From: a virus
Length of the DNA stretch: 64,000 nucleotides
Virus record (IMG/VR): IMGVR_UViG_3300044949_001245
Coordinates: 1 to 64,000 of that record
Direction: 5' to 3' (one strand)
The position numbers and the translations under genes are program-made. The notes under the pieces are model-generated. The model saw nothing but the letters and a program-made list of their open reading frames with translations. It did not search any database and was not told the DNA's origin. Shown here piece by piece: positions 17,267 through 25,634 of this stretch (positions are counted from its first letter, which is position 1; each line of letters starts with the position of its first letter).

Positions 17267-18909
17267 TATTCTGTTATATTTTCATCCTGACCCTCTTTAT
17301 TCTGTACTGGCTCTTCAATCTCTACTTGAAATTTTGTCCTTAAATCTCCGTATGAATCAAAAACTTTAGATTGACAAATTTCAATATTGGAAAGGGTGCT
17401 AATCAATAAATTCATTATGTATCCTACATTTCTTGCTTCTACATTATACATGGATTCAATCATACCTACAGTCAGCAGTCTGTTTACGCCACGCCATCCT
17501 GATTCACTTGCTTTATTGAAAGCATTAACGTCATCCCCACGTCTTGGTAAATCTATGTTGTTAAAGGCAGTTTGAGTTTGTTTTGGATTGGCATAGCTTT
17601 TTTGAAAAAAGAATGAGCCATCTTCTATTAGCAGCTTCATAAGGTCACGGCCAGCTATCTGTATCGTGACGTCAGTATTTTCCGCTGTACATGATAGTGA
17701 ATTAGTGTCCACTAACGCAATTTGCATATTGCTTAATTTAACAATATCATCTACATTTCTAACAAAAGGATGTGCGTATTTTTCCTCATCTGTCCCATAC
17801 TCCAATCCGCCAATAAAAACAATATCATTTTCAGATATCACATTATGAAAGAAAAAATCCTCTCTAAACCACCAAAAACTTCCATATGGTTTAGGTCTAT
17901 CACTTTCATATAGAAATTTATCATAAAGATTGACACGACTATCGAACTGAACTGCCTGCGCCCTTTGTCCATAAGTTTCACGTTGTTTTTCTGATTCAAA
18001 GGCATCTGTTAATTCAATCAACTTTTCCTTATTGGCTTCACTCATCTGCCAATTTATTGTTGATTTGAAAGTGTAGTTTTCAATATTGTTAGACATGAAT
18101 TTGATGTAGCTGGTTTCATCAACCTCCCAAATTCCAGTTGGTAAACCTAAACTACAAGGCAAAGTTCCTATCACTGGCGGCAGAGTAATTGAAAAAGAAC
18201 CAGCTTGCTCCGTTTGATTGACTGATAAATTCATCAGGAATGGGGTCAAATCTATCACTGAGAACTTGTTGAATTCATCTGTCTCAACAGGTGAATCCAT
18301 CTTTCGTATTCCTAGACTTGCTAGTGCTTTACACCAAACCCAAACCCTCAGTCTTTGATATTCTTTATGTACTATTCCCCTAGCGCCAGTGTCTCTCAAG
18401 AATGAACTTGAATTTCCATCATAATACAACCAAGAATTTACATCTAAATTGCCTGTTGTTTCTTTGAGTTGTCTATGTATTCGACCTATTTCGGCTGAAA
18501 ATACAAAATTTTCATTATCCTCATTTCCACCCTCTCCCACTTCTCTTGGTCCAAAATTGTAACCACCACTATCTATCAACAGTAAATTAGATTGGCTGGG
18601 CAAAATATCTCTTTGAAGTTTGCTTGACTCTACATGTAAAATTATTGGCCAACGAACTGGGTGAGCACTCCCTATATCATCAACACTTTTATCGGTTGGC
18701 TCACCCTTTTCGTTTACATACCCCAATCTTTCTTTAGTGGCGTTGTCGTACGCATCTAGGATTTTTTGCTTGTTGGTGACTCCCTTATCATCCTTACTTT
18801 TCAACCAATCATTTACATCTTGGTTTATCTTGTAGAACTTATGTATTTCACCAGCACTAGCATCCCAACCAACTTCGCCATTATATGGTAACTTTATTAT
18901 TTTACTCAT
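17266..18909 (-). CDS. baseplate hub subunit (N-terminal hub part)
   Basis: 547-residue protein directly upstream of the M15/OmpA hub gene. The segment VTIQIAGRDLMKLLIEDGS (about residues 425-443) matches the SGRDLmkLL-type sequence in the N-terminal half of gp27/gpD hub proteins. An N-terminal extension of ~100 charged residues comes first. Together with the next gene this looks like one hub protein carried on two reading frames, overlapping by one base and likely made in equal amounts. Confidence 0.68.
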   Translation of the reverse strand: MSKIIKLPYNGEVGWDASAGEIHKFYKINQDVNDWLKSKDDKGVTNKQKILDAYDNATKERLGYVNEKGEPTDKSVDDIGSAHPVRWPIILHVESSKLQRDILPSQSNLLLIDSGGYNFGPREVGEGGNEDNENFVFSAEIGRIHRQLKETTGNLDVNSWLYYDGNSSSFLRDTGARGIVHKEYQRLRVWVWCKALASLGIRKMDSPVETDEFNKFSVIDLTPFLMNLSVNQTEQAGSFSITLPPVIGTLPCSLGLPTGIWEVDETSYIKFMSNNIENYTFKSTINWQMSEANKEKLIELTDAFESEKQRETYGQRAQAVQFDSRVNLYDKFLYESDRPKPYGSFWWFREDFFFHNVISENDIVFIGGLEYGTDEEKYAHPFVRNVDDIVKLSNMQIALVDTNSLSCTAENTDVTIQIAGRDLMKLLIEDGSFFFQKSYANPKQTQTAFNNIDLPRRGDDVNAFNKASESGWRGVNRLLTVGMIESMYNVEARNVGYIMNLLISTLSNIEICQSKVFDSYGDLRTKFQVEIEEPVQNKEGQDENITE

Positions 18910-20816
18910 TTTGAACCATTTTTTCTAACACCTTTGGTCGTTGGACTCACAGGCAAATTTCCATATGAATTAGTAACATTTACTTTTACAGTGTTGTTAG
19001 TCAACCAATTTTCTAGGCTTGTCGATATTGTTCCAATTATGGACTGAAATCCAGATAACATCTCACTCATAGCACTATTCATAGTGCTTGCTTCTGACGC
19101 AGCGAACTCCTTACTCAACGTACCTTTTCGCCCTTTCTGAATTGGCTTCTTTCCAGTCATATAGCCAGAGAAATCACCACTCGTCATGGCTCTTTCATAA
19201 AGCTCCATATCATACTCCGACTGAGGATTGAAGAATGAGTATAAAAGGTCATCCCTAGCCATTTGGTTTCCTTGCGTCCAATCACCCGACATTTTCATGA
19301 ACTGTTCGATGTATTTCGGGTCATCTGAATTAAATCGAACAAATCTGCGTAACTCAGCAGGATTGTATGCTAAATCTGGGTGTGCTCTCTTGGCTGCCTC
19401 ATACTTCATTAACATCAAGTTGTCGCCACCACCCTCTCCTAGTCCTTGAATAGTTTGGGCAAGAAAGTCACCAGATTTTTCTCCTTTTTGAGAAAGTCCT
19501 ATTGATTCAAAAGCAGCCAACATCCTCAATGAAGAGTCAACATCGACAATATCACGTTTGGTACGTTGAATACTCATCAATGTTTGTTGAGTTTGTAACT
19601 TTTCAGTCAAAGTTGCCAAATCACCCTCTTTCAAACTACTTTCGTTGATTGAGGTCAACACATTTAATACGTCAAGTGAAATATCAGTTGCCTCCCTCTG
19701 CTGAGTTGTGAACCTTTCAAATGAGTTAAAAATGCCGGCATCAGCACCGAATGCTTTATTGAATTGTAAATCCTCTAGTGTTCGCCTTAAAATGTCTGGG
19801 CCAGCTATTCCTGTTTCACGACCTTTTATTTCAGCTGCTTTCAAAAAGTCCTGTGGATTCAACCCCATTGACGTGGCCATCCCAGTTCCGTAATTCCCTT
19901 GTGCTTGGTCTATCAGGCTAAACATTTGAGTTGAACCTGAGTAACCACTCCCTCTCAATGAACCAACTCCTTGACCAGCAGCGTAAACTTGGTCACTTTG
20001 ACTTAAAAGGGCATAGGCTGCTGCTATCACCGATGCAGTTGCTGTTGCGCCCTTTGACCCCCCTAGTAATCCACCCGCAGCCCTACCAGTCTGTATGCTG
20101 GTTGCTGCCAAGTTAGCACTGGCTATTGATTGAGCCAACTGTGAGTAATTTATTCCTGTTCCATCCTCACCGCCTTTACCCCCTCTTGCTCCACCGCCAT
20201 CCATCTCACGCATGCGTTCTTTGTTGGCAGCAATCCTTGCGTTTATATCATCTAAATCCTCTTGACTTTGGGCAGTCAATCTTTGTTTTTGTAGGTCTTT
20301 ATTTTCTTGAACTAAAGTTCCATACAAGCCACCTTTACCACCCTCTTCAAACTCTTTCTTATCACGTTGCGACCTCTCCCTGTCTAATTTACGCTTGTCC
20401 ACCATCTCACGGACAATCAAGCGCAAATGCATGTTCATTTCCTTTTCAATTTCAGCCAACTCTTTCTGCTCTTGAGATGTAGCTTCAGATTGTGCTCCTT
20501 CAAAAAGTTCTTTTTGCTTCTTGAATTCTTTTTTGGAAATTTCGCCCCGACTGAATTTTTCCTCTTGCTCCTTGAATTCAGCAAGATTGGATTGACGCAC
20601 TTCAGCGTACTCCGACTTGACTTGCTCTTGTTTTGCTCTCAGTGCACCTTTTGCTTCACGCTCAACTGTAACCTTTTGCTCAGTTGGAGTCATTTCAGAC
20701 AATCGGTTGAGGTCTGTTACATCCCTACCTAGTTGTTGAACCTTTTGGCGCAACGCATCTAGCTGAGAACCCAATCCGTCATCACGACCTCTTATATTTA
20801 CATTAACTTCAGCCAT
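18906..20816 (-). CDS. tail tape measure protein
   Basis: 636-residue tape measure. The first ~210 residues are a long, highly charged coiled coil. A Gly/Ala-rich hydrophobic stretch follows (about 235-290, with GLLGGSKGATATASVIAAA), then alternating helical segments. It lies immediately after the tail-assembly chaperone pair, the usual position. At roughly 0.15 nm per residue, the rule of thumb for tape measures, it would set a tail of about 95 nm. Confidence 0.82.
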   Translation of the reverse strand: MAEVNVNIRGRDDGLGSQLDALRQKVQQLGRDVTDLNRLSEMTPTEQKVTVEREAKGALRAKQEQVKSEYAEVRQSNLAEFKEQEEKFSRGEISKKEFKKQKELFEGAQSEATSQEQKELAEIEKEMNMHLRLIVREMVDKRKLDRERSQRDKKEFEEGGKGGLYGTLVQENKDLQKQRLTAQSQEDLDDINARIAANKERMREMDGGGARGGKGGEDGTGINYSQLAQSIASANLAATSIQTGRAAGGLLGGSKGATATASVIAAAYALLSQSDQVYAAGQGVGSLRGSGYSGSTQMFSLIDQAQGNYGTGMATSMGLNPQDFLKAAEIKGRETGIAGPDILRRTLEDLQFNKAFGADAGIFNSFERFTTQQREATDISLDVLNVLTSINESSLKEGDLATLTEKLQTQQTLMSIQRTKRDIVDVDSSLRMLAAFESIGLSQKGEKSGDFLAQTIQGLGEGGGDNLMLMKYEAAKRAHPDLAYNPAELRRFVRFNSDDPKYIEQFMKMSGDWTQGNQMARDDLLYSFFNPQSEYDMELYERAMTSGDFSGYMTGKKPIQKGRKGTLSKEFAASEASTMNSAMSEMLSGFQSIIGTISTSLENWLTNNTVKVNVTNSYGNLPVSPTTKGVRKNGSK

Positions 20817-21168
20817 CTGCGTTATTATTTTGACCCTTTACTGTATTATATCTGCTGAGGTCTATGTTGTCGAAATCCTTATCAATTTCTTGCTTGGACA
20901 TCTTCTTGCCTTGTTTTGTTTTATACAAGCTGGACTCCAACTCTTGGGTGTCGCCATCCGTACTTTCTTGTGAATACCATTTACGCAAGATTTTCTCTTC
21001 ATAGTATTCATAGTACATCTGTATGAAGTTTGCCTTTCGGTGAGTTTCACTCCCGAATGGAACATTGTACTTTTTGCGCCACCAATAGTCAATTGGCCAC
21101 TGTTTGTTCCAATTTACTATGAACGCATGAACTTGTTCTTTGAGATTATTTTTCCTGTTCTTGTCCAT
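20809..21168 (-). CDS. tail assembly chaperone, second frame (GT-like)
   Basis: 119 residues if initiated at the ATG at 21168, although the frame is open further upstream. It overlaps the first chaperone gene in the +1 (equivalently -2) frame and ends just inside the tape measure gene, the classic place for a gpT-type extension. It may be made mainly as a frameshift fusion with the upstream gene. The protein is basic and aromatic-rich (DYWWRKKY) with a charged tail. Confidence 0.65.
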   Translation of the reverse strand: MDKNRKNNLKEQVHAFIVNWNKQWPIDYWWRKKYNVPFGSETHRKANFIQMYYEYYEEKILRKWYSQESTDGDTQELESSLYKTKQGKKMSKQEIDKDFDNIDLSRYNTVKGQNNNADG

Positions 21169-21529
21169 CGCCCTCATCAATTTCATCGGTATCGAAATTG
21201 TAAAGGTCATCGACAATAGGTTTGTACCACTTCAGGAAATTCTGCTTGAAATCTTTAACAATTTGTTTAGCAACAAATGGGTCAACCTCTCGCCAATTTT
21301 TGACCTTCAAATCGTGTTTTAGTTCTGGGACTAACACGCTAAAATAAGCAAGTGCGTCAGCAAGGTCAAGCGCAAAGGCTTGTGTCCTTAATCCACCGAT
21401 GGCCATTTCTACATATCTGCCTCCTGTGATTGCCAACTTGAATGCTTCGATGTCTTGGAGTTGACCTACGTTGGGAAATTCGACATCATAGTCATTTCCG
21501 CAAATGTTTACAATTGTTCTCTTTACCAT
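21146..21529 (-). CDS. tail assembly chaperone, first frame (G-like)
   Basis: 127-residue protein with a beta-hairpin N-terminus (TIVNICGNDYDVEFP), helical middle and acidic C-terminus. It lies two genes before the tape measure, as gpG-type chaperones do. It would bind the tape measure and recruit tube subunits without entering the virion. The coding end carries an A-run directly before the stop, where a frameshift could join it to the next frame. Confidence 0.68.
   Translation of the reverse strand: MVKRTIVNICGNDYDVEFPNVGQLQDIEAFKLAITGGRYVEMAIGGLRTQAFALDLADALAYFSVLVPELKHDLKVKNWREVDPFVAKQIVKDFKQNFLKWYKPIVDDLYNFDTDEIDEGDGQEQEK
21147..21154 (-). other. possible programmed frameshift site
   Basis: The minus-strand sequence GAA AAA TAA forms the end of the first chaperone frame. 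Slipping -2 on the A-run, or +1 at the stop, continues into the second frame as AAT AAT CTC. No classical -1 heptamer leads into that frame. Shift or simple coupling cannot be told apart from sequence alone. Confidence 0.4.
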
Positions 21530-21553
21530 TTTGTTTAATTTTTACTTTACTAG

Positions 21554-21590
21554 TTAAAAAAGTGGTGGGTCATTAACATACCCACCACTC
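21554..21590 (-). terminator. rho-independent terminator after holin gene
   Basis: A perfect 10-bp stem pairs AGTGGTGGGT (21561-21570) with its complement (21580-21589) around a 9-base loop. On the minus strand a run of T (21556-21560 region) follows. Because it stands between tail tube/sheath genes and tail chaperone genes, it probably limits readthrough from the highly expressed head and tail genes. Confidence 0.82.
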
Positions 21591-21620
21591 ATTCCGTTTT
21601 TAAGGCAATCGCCAACTAGA

Positions 21621-21791
21621 TTATTTTTTCTTAATCTTGTCGACAATGCTCCAGATAGTACCAGCGATGGCTATTGCAGCACCGATGATTTCAGATACCA
21701 AACCTGCTTCGGCAACTCCGTAAGCTACCAGCAAACCGCCAACAAAAGTTAGCACGTGCCTTACTGTTCCTAGAACTTGTTCTTGTTTCAT
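21621..21791 (-). CDS. holin-like small membrane protein
   Basis: 56-residue protein starting at the ATG at 21791. It begins MKQEQVLGTVRHVLTFVGG, followed by two hydrophobic helices (VLTFVGGLLVAYGV and IIGAAIAIAGTIWSIV) with a short turn, and a Lys-rich end. This layout matches the small phage holins sometimes called the Pam3-gp28 type (recognised by memory). It is unusual in having a strong ribosome binding site and in lying among tail genes rather than in the main lysis cassette near 40 kb. Confidence 0.72.
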   Translation of the reverse strand: MKQEQVLGTVRHVLTFVGGLLVAYGVAEAGLVSEIIGAAIAIAGTIWSIVDKIKKK

Positions 21792-21799
21792 GATATATT

Positions 21800-21805
21800 C
21801 CTCCT
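21800..21805 (-). promoter_or_regulatory. strong Shine-Dalgarno for the holin-like gene
   Basis: AGGAGG (minus strand) sits 8 bases before the ATG at 21791. Most genes in this window have A-rich leaders with no such sequence, so this one is an exception and supports the chosen start. Confidence 0.7.
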
Positions 21806-21812
21806 TTTTTGG

Positions 21813-22184
21813 TTAGATGTTCACGTTGATACTACATCCAGGTGCTACACGACCTACTTGGAACGTGAATTCACGAACTTCGATGCCGTCAGAGAACTCA
21901 GTATTTGGGAAAGCACAAAGTAAACAAACTGAACAAGCACCAACAGGGAAATTTTTGGATTCATTACGCTCCACATAAATGTTCGCTTGGTTGCTGTTAG
22001 TTGTATCAACAATTAACAATCCGTGGTCTGTCTCTGGGATGAGTGAGTACTTGGCTTGGAGGATGTTATTCACATACAACTGAGCCTTGATGTTAGTACA
22101 AGGATTCAAGTTGGTTGGTAAACCATTCTCAATTACTTGTACTGTAATTTTTTTGTCTTCGCCTTGCTTAAATGTCGTTGCCAT
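21813..22184 (-). CDS. hypothetical virion protein
   Basis: 123-residue beta-rich protein with Cys residues (NPCTN, GACSVCLLC) located after the tail tube gene. The leader carries the A-rich AACAATTAAAAA-type sequence found before other strongly expressed structural genes. Function is unknown; possibly a tube- or sheath-associated protein. Confidence 0.65.
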   Translation of the reverse strand: MATTFKQGEDKKITVQVIENGLPTNLNPCTNIKAQLYVNNILQAKYSLIPETDHGLLIVDTTNSNQANIYVERNESKNFPVGACSVCLLCAFPNTEFSDGIEVREFTFQVGRVAPGCSINVNI

Positions 22185-22219
22185 TTTTCTTTATTTTTTA
22201 ATTGTTTTTAACTACCATC

Positions 22220-22705
22220 TTAAATCGGGAACAGTATCGGTGTGATGTATTCAAAATCAACATCCCTACCAGAAATCTGACCCTCAGAAATATCAAATCC
22301 CTCTTTAGTTGAGAATGCTCCGATGATGGTAGCAAAAACTTCCAAAAGTGGATAAATAATTCCTGTCGTTGGGTCTTGGTAATCTTTGACTTTTTTCATG
22401 ATGTCAATAGTGATACCAGTTTCCTGAAGAATTACAGTATCAACGAACTCCTGCAGCGTGTTTACATTACGCAGCAAGGCAGTCTTGATTAACTCATCTT
22501 GGTTGTTAAATGTGATGGAATAAAATCCAGCATTCAAAGTTCCGCTCCATTCTAGTGCGGGCACTTCACTTGGTGTCAATTCGCCAATACCTTGAACCCG
22601 ACCACGTCTTATGTTCTCAGTACAGCGAATGTTTTTCATTTTACCTATGGCCACTCCGTTGACTTTGATAATCGCTAGGGGTGCCGTCATTACTTTTACT
22701 GCCAT
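22220..22705 (-). CDS. tail tube protein
   Basis: 161-residue protein directly after the sheath gene, the expected place for the tube. The sequence fits tube subunits (AIIKVNGVAIGKMKNIRCTE start, beta strands throughout, acidic middle helix). Called from order, size and fold-like pattern rather than a sharp motif. The leader has TTAACAATTAAAAAAAG before the ATG. Confidence 0.75.
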   Translation of the reverse strand: MAVKVMTAPLAIIKVNGVAIGKMKNIRCTENIRRGRVQGIGELTPSEVPALEWSGTLNAGFYSITFNNQDELIKTALLRNVNTLQEFVDTVILQETGITIDIMKKVKDYQDPTTGIIYPLLEVFATIIGAFSTKEGFDISEGQISGRDVDFEYITPILFPI

Positions 22706-22724
22706 TGTTCTCTTTTTTTAATTG

Positions 22725-24683
22725 TTAAGCACTTAAATTAGCATCAAGCATGAACCCTGTAACGAATATCTTATTGATTGGACCATTCGGAACATACGCA
22801 TACTTGACATCGTAATAATCTTGAATCAATCGTACAGTTACATTCTTAAACGTGATAATCAAGTTATCAGTTGAGTCTGTCGCTGTTCTTGAAATCAAAT
22901 AACTCGTCACGAATGATTTTACATCCGCTGGAGTGATTGTTCCGATGTTGTTGCCTATGAATAAAGGTCTCATGTTCAAAATGAGTTCTTTGTTCAGCTG
23001 GGCAGCAATTCGCATAACGGAAATCTCAAATGAAGTCCCATCTGGGTTGATAAGCTGAGTGTTCCGTTGTAGTGAGTTGATTCCTTGATTCACTACGTTC
23101 CCAATTCCTGGTACAAATCGGTTATGGAGAACACCAGCTTGTAGTGCTTTCTCTCTTTCTTTTTGTCCCAAAGGATGAATAAAGTCAGTCCAAGTCAAAT
23201 TCTTAAATGTTATCGGTTGTTGTGGCTCCAAACCTCCTAAACGACCTACCACATTTGCAGCGTGATAGATTGAGTCTAGTTTCTCTACCCCACTTCCTCC
23301 AGCGATGGCTCTTTTAACTCCACTATGAACCACTACAACACTTGTTGTATCGAAAAATTTAGCAATTTCAATAGATGAGTCAGGCACGTTCTCAAATTTA
23401 GTGATATCACTACCGCCTCCAACAATCATGAACTTCGTCATCTCAGCATCAGTCTTAATGTGGTTGAGAATTTTCACGTTTTGAGTTCCTGTTGCTTGAG
23501 AACCCCAGCGGTCAGAAAGGAAAAATGTATTGTCTAGTTCCTTAATGGTTTCCAAAGTGTCATCTAAATCAATCGCACCATAGTTTGTAGTTCCGCCAAA
23601 AGCAAGATTCAAGTTTGTCCAGTTACTCAAATCCACTGCGTCAACCAAACCAGTTCCGTTTATCACCCAGTTATCATCTAGCTTAAATCGTTGATTGAAA
23701 GCAAAATCATTTTTTGCCCACTGAATCAAAGGGTCAATATTGTCAAACTCTACTGATGTAGCAATCAAGATAGGGGCAGATAATTGAGGACTCAAACCTC
23801 CGATGTGGTTTCCAGCCATGTCTAACCCTCTGTACGTTCCCTCATAGAACTTAATCATGAATTTGTTCGGGTCATTATCACCAGGTGTCATTAAAGCAGC
23901 ATATCCTACTGCTAGTTGAGTTCCGTTTACACCTCCAGAAAATTGAGTCACGCTTGTCGTTACTGTACCAGTTGTAGGCGCAGAAATCACCCAGCCGTTA
24001 GCAGCAGCTCCAGATATTGGTCTTGCTACTAAAATAATCTCTCCAGCCTGTTCATATGCGGTGTAGCCAACGTTTGCTGCGTTCAAATCTGATATCAAAA
24101 GTGCTCTCAAATCGGATGGCGATGTTGTAATAGCAGTTGATGTAACTAAAGGAATTGCTCCAGAGCCTTCATCGACAGCTATCGTAACACTTGAACCTAT
24201 CACTATTGGACCACTCACTGAAACTTTACCTTTGGCTAAAATTTCATCCTCATATCCATTCCCACATTGACCCTCATTCTTACACAAGAAATTAACAGAA
24301 CCTCCGTTTGGACCACCTCCAACAAAGCCATAACCTATTTGGGCTGGAGTTGTATTCGCTGCTCTAGTAAGATAAACTGTTTGTGGTCCATTTGCCCCAG
24401 ATGCTGGTGAGAAAATGTATCCTGCTAAATCATACAAAAGTCCGCCACGCACGAAATTTTGGAAATCACTTACATCGGAAAATGAATAAACTGATGAAAG
24501 TCCTTCATCCATAGCTCCATTCATTCCTGAACCGCCTCCATATTTTGCGCCCGAACCAGTGTCGATGATGCAGACATTCCCGAATGAGAATGTGGTTGGC
24601 TGAGGTGGAATACCGCTTTTAACAATCGCATATACTCCAGGCTCAATTATTCTTTTGCCGCCAAAATTTACTATCGTTGCCAT
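22725..24683 (-). CDS. tail sheath protein
   Basis: 652-residue contractile sheath protein, which identifies the phage as a myovirus. The N-terminus has the sheath signature IIEPGVYAIVKSGIPP. The C-terminal region carries the conserved end (ELILNMRPLFIGNNIGTI, then TDNLIITFKNVTVRLIQDYYDVKYAYVP). The variable middle, Gly-rich near residues 50-70, would face outward. Gene order sheath then tube is normal. Confidence 0.9.
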   Translation of the reverse strand: MATIVNFGGKRIIEPGVYAIVKSGIPPQPTTFSFGNVCIIDTGSGAKYGGGSGMNGAMDEGLSSVYSFSDVSDFQNFVRGGLLYDLAGYIFSPASGANGPQTVYLTRAANTTPAQIGYGFVGGGPNGGSVNFLCKNEGQCGNGYEDEILAKGKVSVSGPIVIGSSVTIAVDEGSGAIPLVTSTAITTSPSDLRALLISDLNAANVGYTAYEQAGEIILVARPISGAAANGWVISAPTTGTVTTSVTQFSGGVNGTQLAVGYAALMTPGDNDPNKFMIKFYEGTYRGLDMAGNHIGGLSPQLSAPILIATSVEFDNIDPLIQWAKNDFAFNQRFKLDDNWVINGTGLVDAVDLSNWTNLNLAFGGTTNYGAIDLDDTLETIKELDNTFFLSDRWGSQATGTQNVKILNHIKTDAEMTKFMIVGGGSDITKFENVPDSSIEIAKFFDTTSVVVVHSGVKRAIAGGSGVEKLDSIYHAANVVGRLGGLEPQQPITFKNLTWTDFIHPLGQKEREKALQAGVLHNRFVPGIGNVVNQGINSLQRNTQLINPDGTSFEISVMRIAAQLNKELILNMRPLFIGNNIGTITPADVKSFVTSYLISRTATDSTDNLIITFKNVTVRLIQDYYDVKYAYVPNGPINKIFVTGFMLDANLSA

Positions 24684-24696
24684 TCAGTCTTAATTT

Positions 24697-24933
24697 TTAT
24701 TGTTTGTTATTATTCTCTTCACTTTCTTTTGAAGCCTTGTTTTTCTTTGCCTTTTCTTGCACTTTTTCAAGTTTCTTTATTTTAAGATAGGCTGTATCAT
24801 CAAAGACATACTCAGTCTTCAACTTTTCGTACCATTCATCTTCTGTGAGTTCAATGTTTCCATAAACCTTTTTGGCAACTTCAACATCTTTACCCTTGAA
24901 TGAATACTTTTTCGCAAATTCTACTACAGTCAT
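24697..24933 (-). CDS. small charged protein before sheath
   Basis: 78-residue protein with a structured N-terminus and a Lys/Glu-rich C-terminus. It overlaps the previous gene by 4 bp. Function is unknown. Confidence 0.6.
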   Translation of the reverse strand: MTVVEFAKKYSFKGKDVEVAKKVYGNIELTEDEWYEKLKTEYVFDDTAYLKIKKLEKVQEKAKKNKASKESEENNNKQ

Positions 24934-25634
24934 GTTGTTTCCGCATTGTTTGATTGAATAATACCTGTTACTTGGAAATCTTTTATCATCCTATTGCGCA
25001 AAATATCAGGCACGTGTACCTCATACTTAAAATTCAAACTCAACGACCTGTGGAATATATGAGGAGGCACTAAATCACCAGCCAACTGTATATCCTGACC
25101 TGATATTTTCGGCAATCTCAATCCAGAAAGTTCTATGTGAGTGTATAAACTTATCAAAGATGCTTTCAGCAAGTTGTAAATCAATAATACCTCCAATGTA
25201 CTCTCTGACGTTATTATCAAGTTGTAAGTTGCGTCAAACATTTCCGTAAAAATCGCTTGGTAGGTGTCTTGATGTTTGTTCTCTTGATATCCGATGTAGT
25301 TTTCATCAGCCCCTATCCCCAGTGGTTGACCGCTTTCAGATGGGAGCAATATATGAATACAAGCAATATCAGACACCTCCATGTTGTATCCTAGATTGAC
25401 TTGAATTTTATTTTTGTGAACGAACAACTCTTTTGCCTGTTCAAAATAGTGGAATGTCTCCCACTTTACATCTTGTCCACATTCATTCTTTGCGAAATAA
25501 TGGTACAGGATTGTATCTTCCACCTGATGTGAATTGAAGTCATTTCTTACTATCTCCAATATGGAATTCAGCGTGTGGTAAAGTACGACCTCTGGCATTA
25601 GCACCGCTGGTGAATCAATTATCTTAACTGCCAT
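24930..25634 (-). CDS. putative neck / tail terminator protein
   Basis: 234-residue protein between the neck genes and the sheath. No motif is seen, but the position (last neck gene before the sheath) and mixed alpha/beta pattern suit a tail-terminator or tail-completion protein. It overlaps both neighbours (11 and 4 bp). Confidence 0.6.
   Translation of the reverse strand: MAVKIIDSPAVLMPEVVLYHTLNSILEIVRNDFNSHQVEDTILYHYFAKNECGQDVKWETFHYFEQAKELFVHKNKIQVNLGYNMEVSDIACIHILLPSESGQPLGIGADENYIGYQENKHQDTYQAIFTEMFDATYNLIITSESTLEVLLIYNLLKASLISLYTHIELSGLRLPKISGQDIQLAGDLVPPHIFHRSLSLNFKYEVHVPDILRNRMIKDFQVTGIIQSNNAETT
24959..24970 (-). promoter_or_regulatory. candidate late promoter element (TAACAGGTATTA)
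   Basis: Full 12-base match, 26 bases upstream of the start at 24933, in front of the sheath and tube genes. It overlaps the 3' end of the preceding gene. Confidence 0.35.

Noticed and set aside
21561-21589. Hairpin as an attachment site
   Set aside because: The 10-bp stem with a T-run is fully explained as a terminator, and no integrase is seen.
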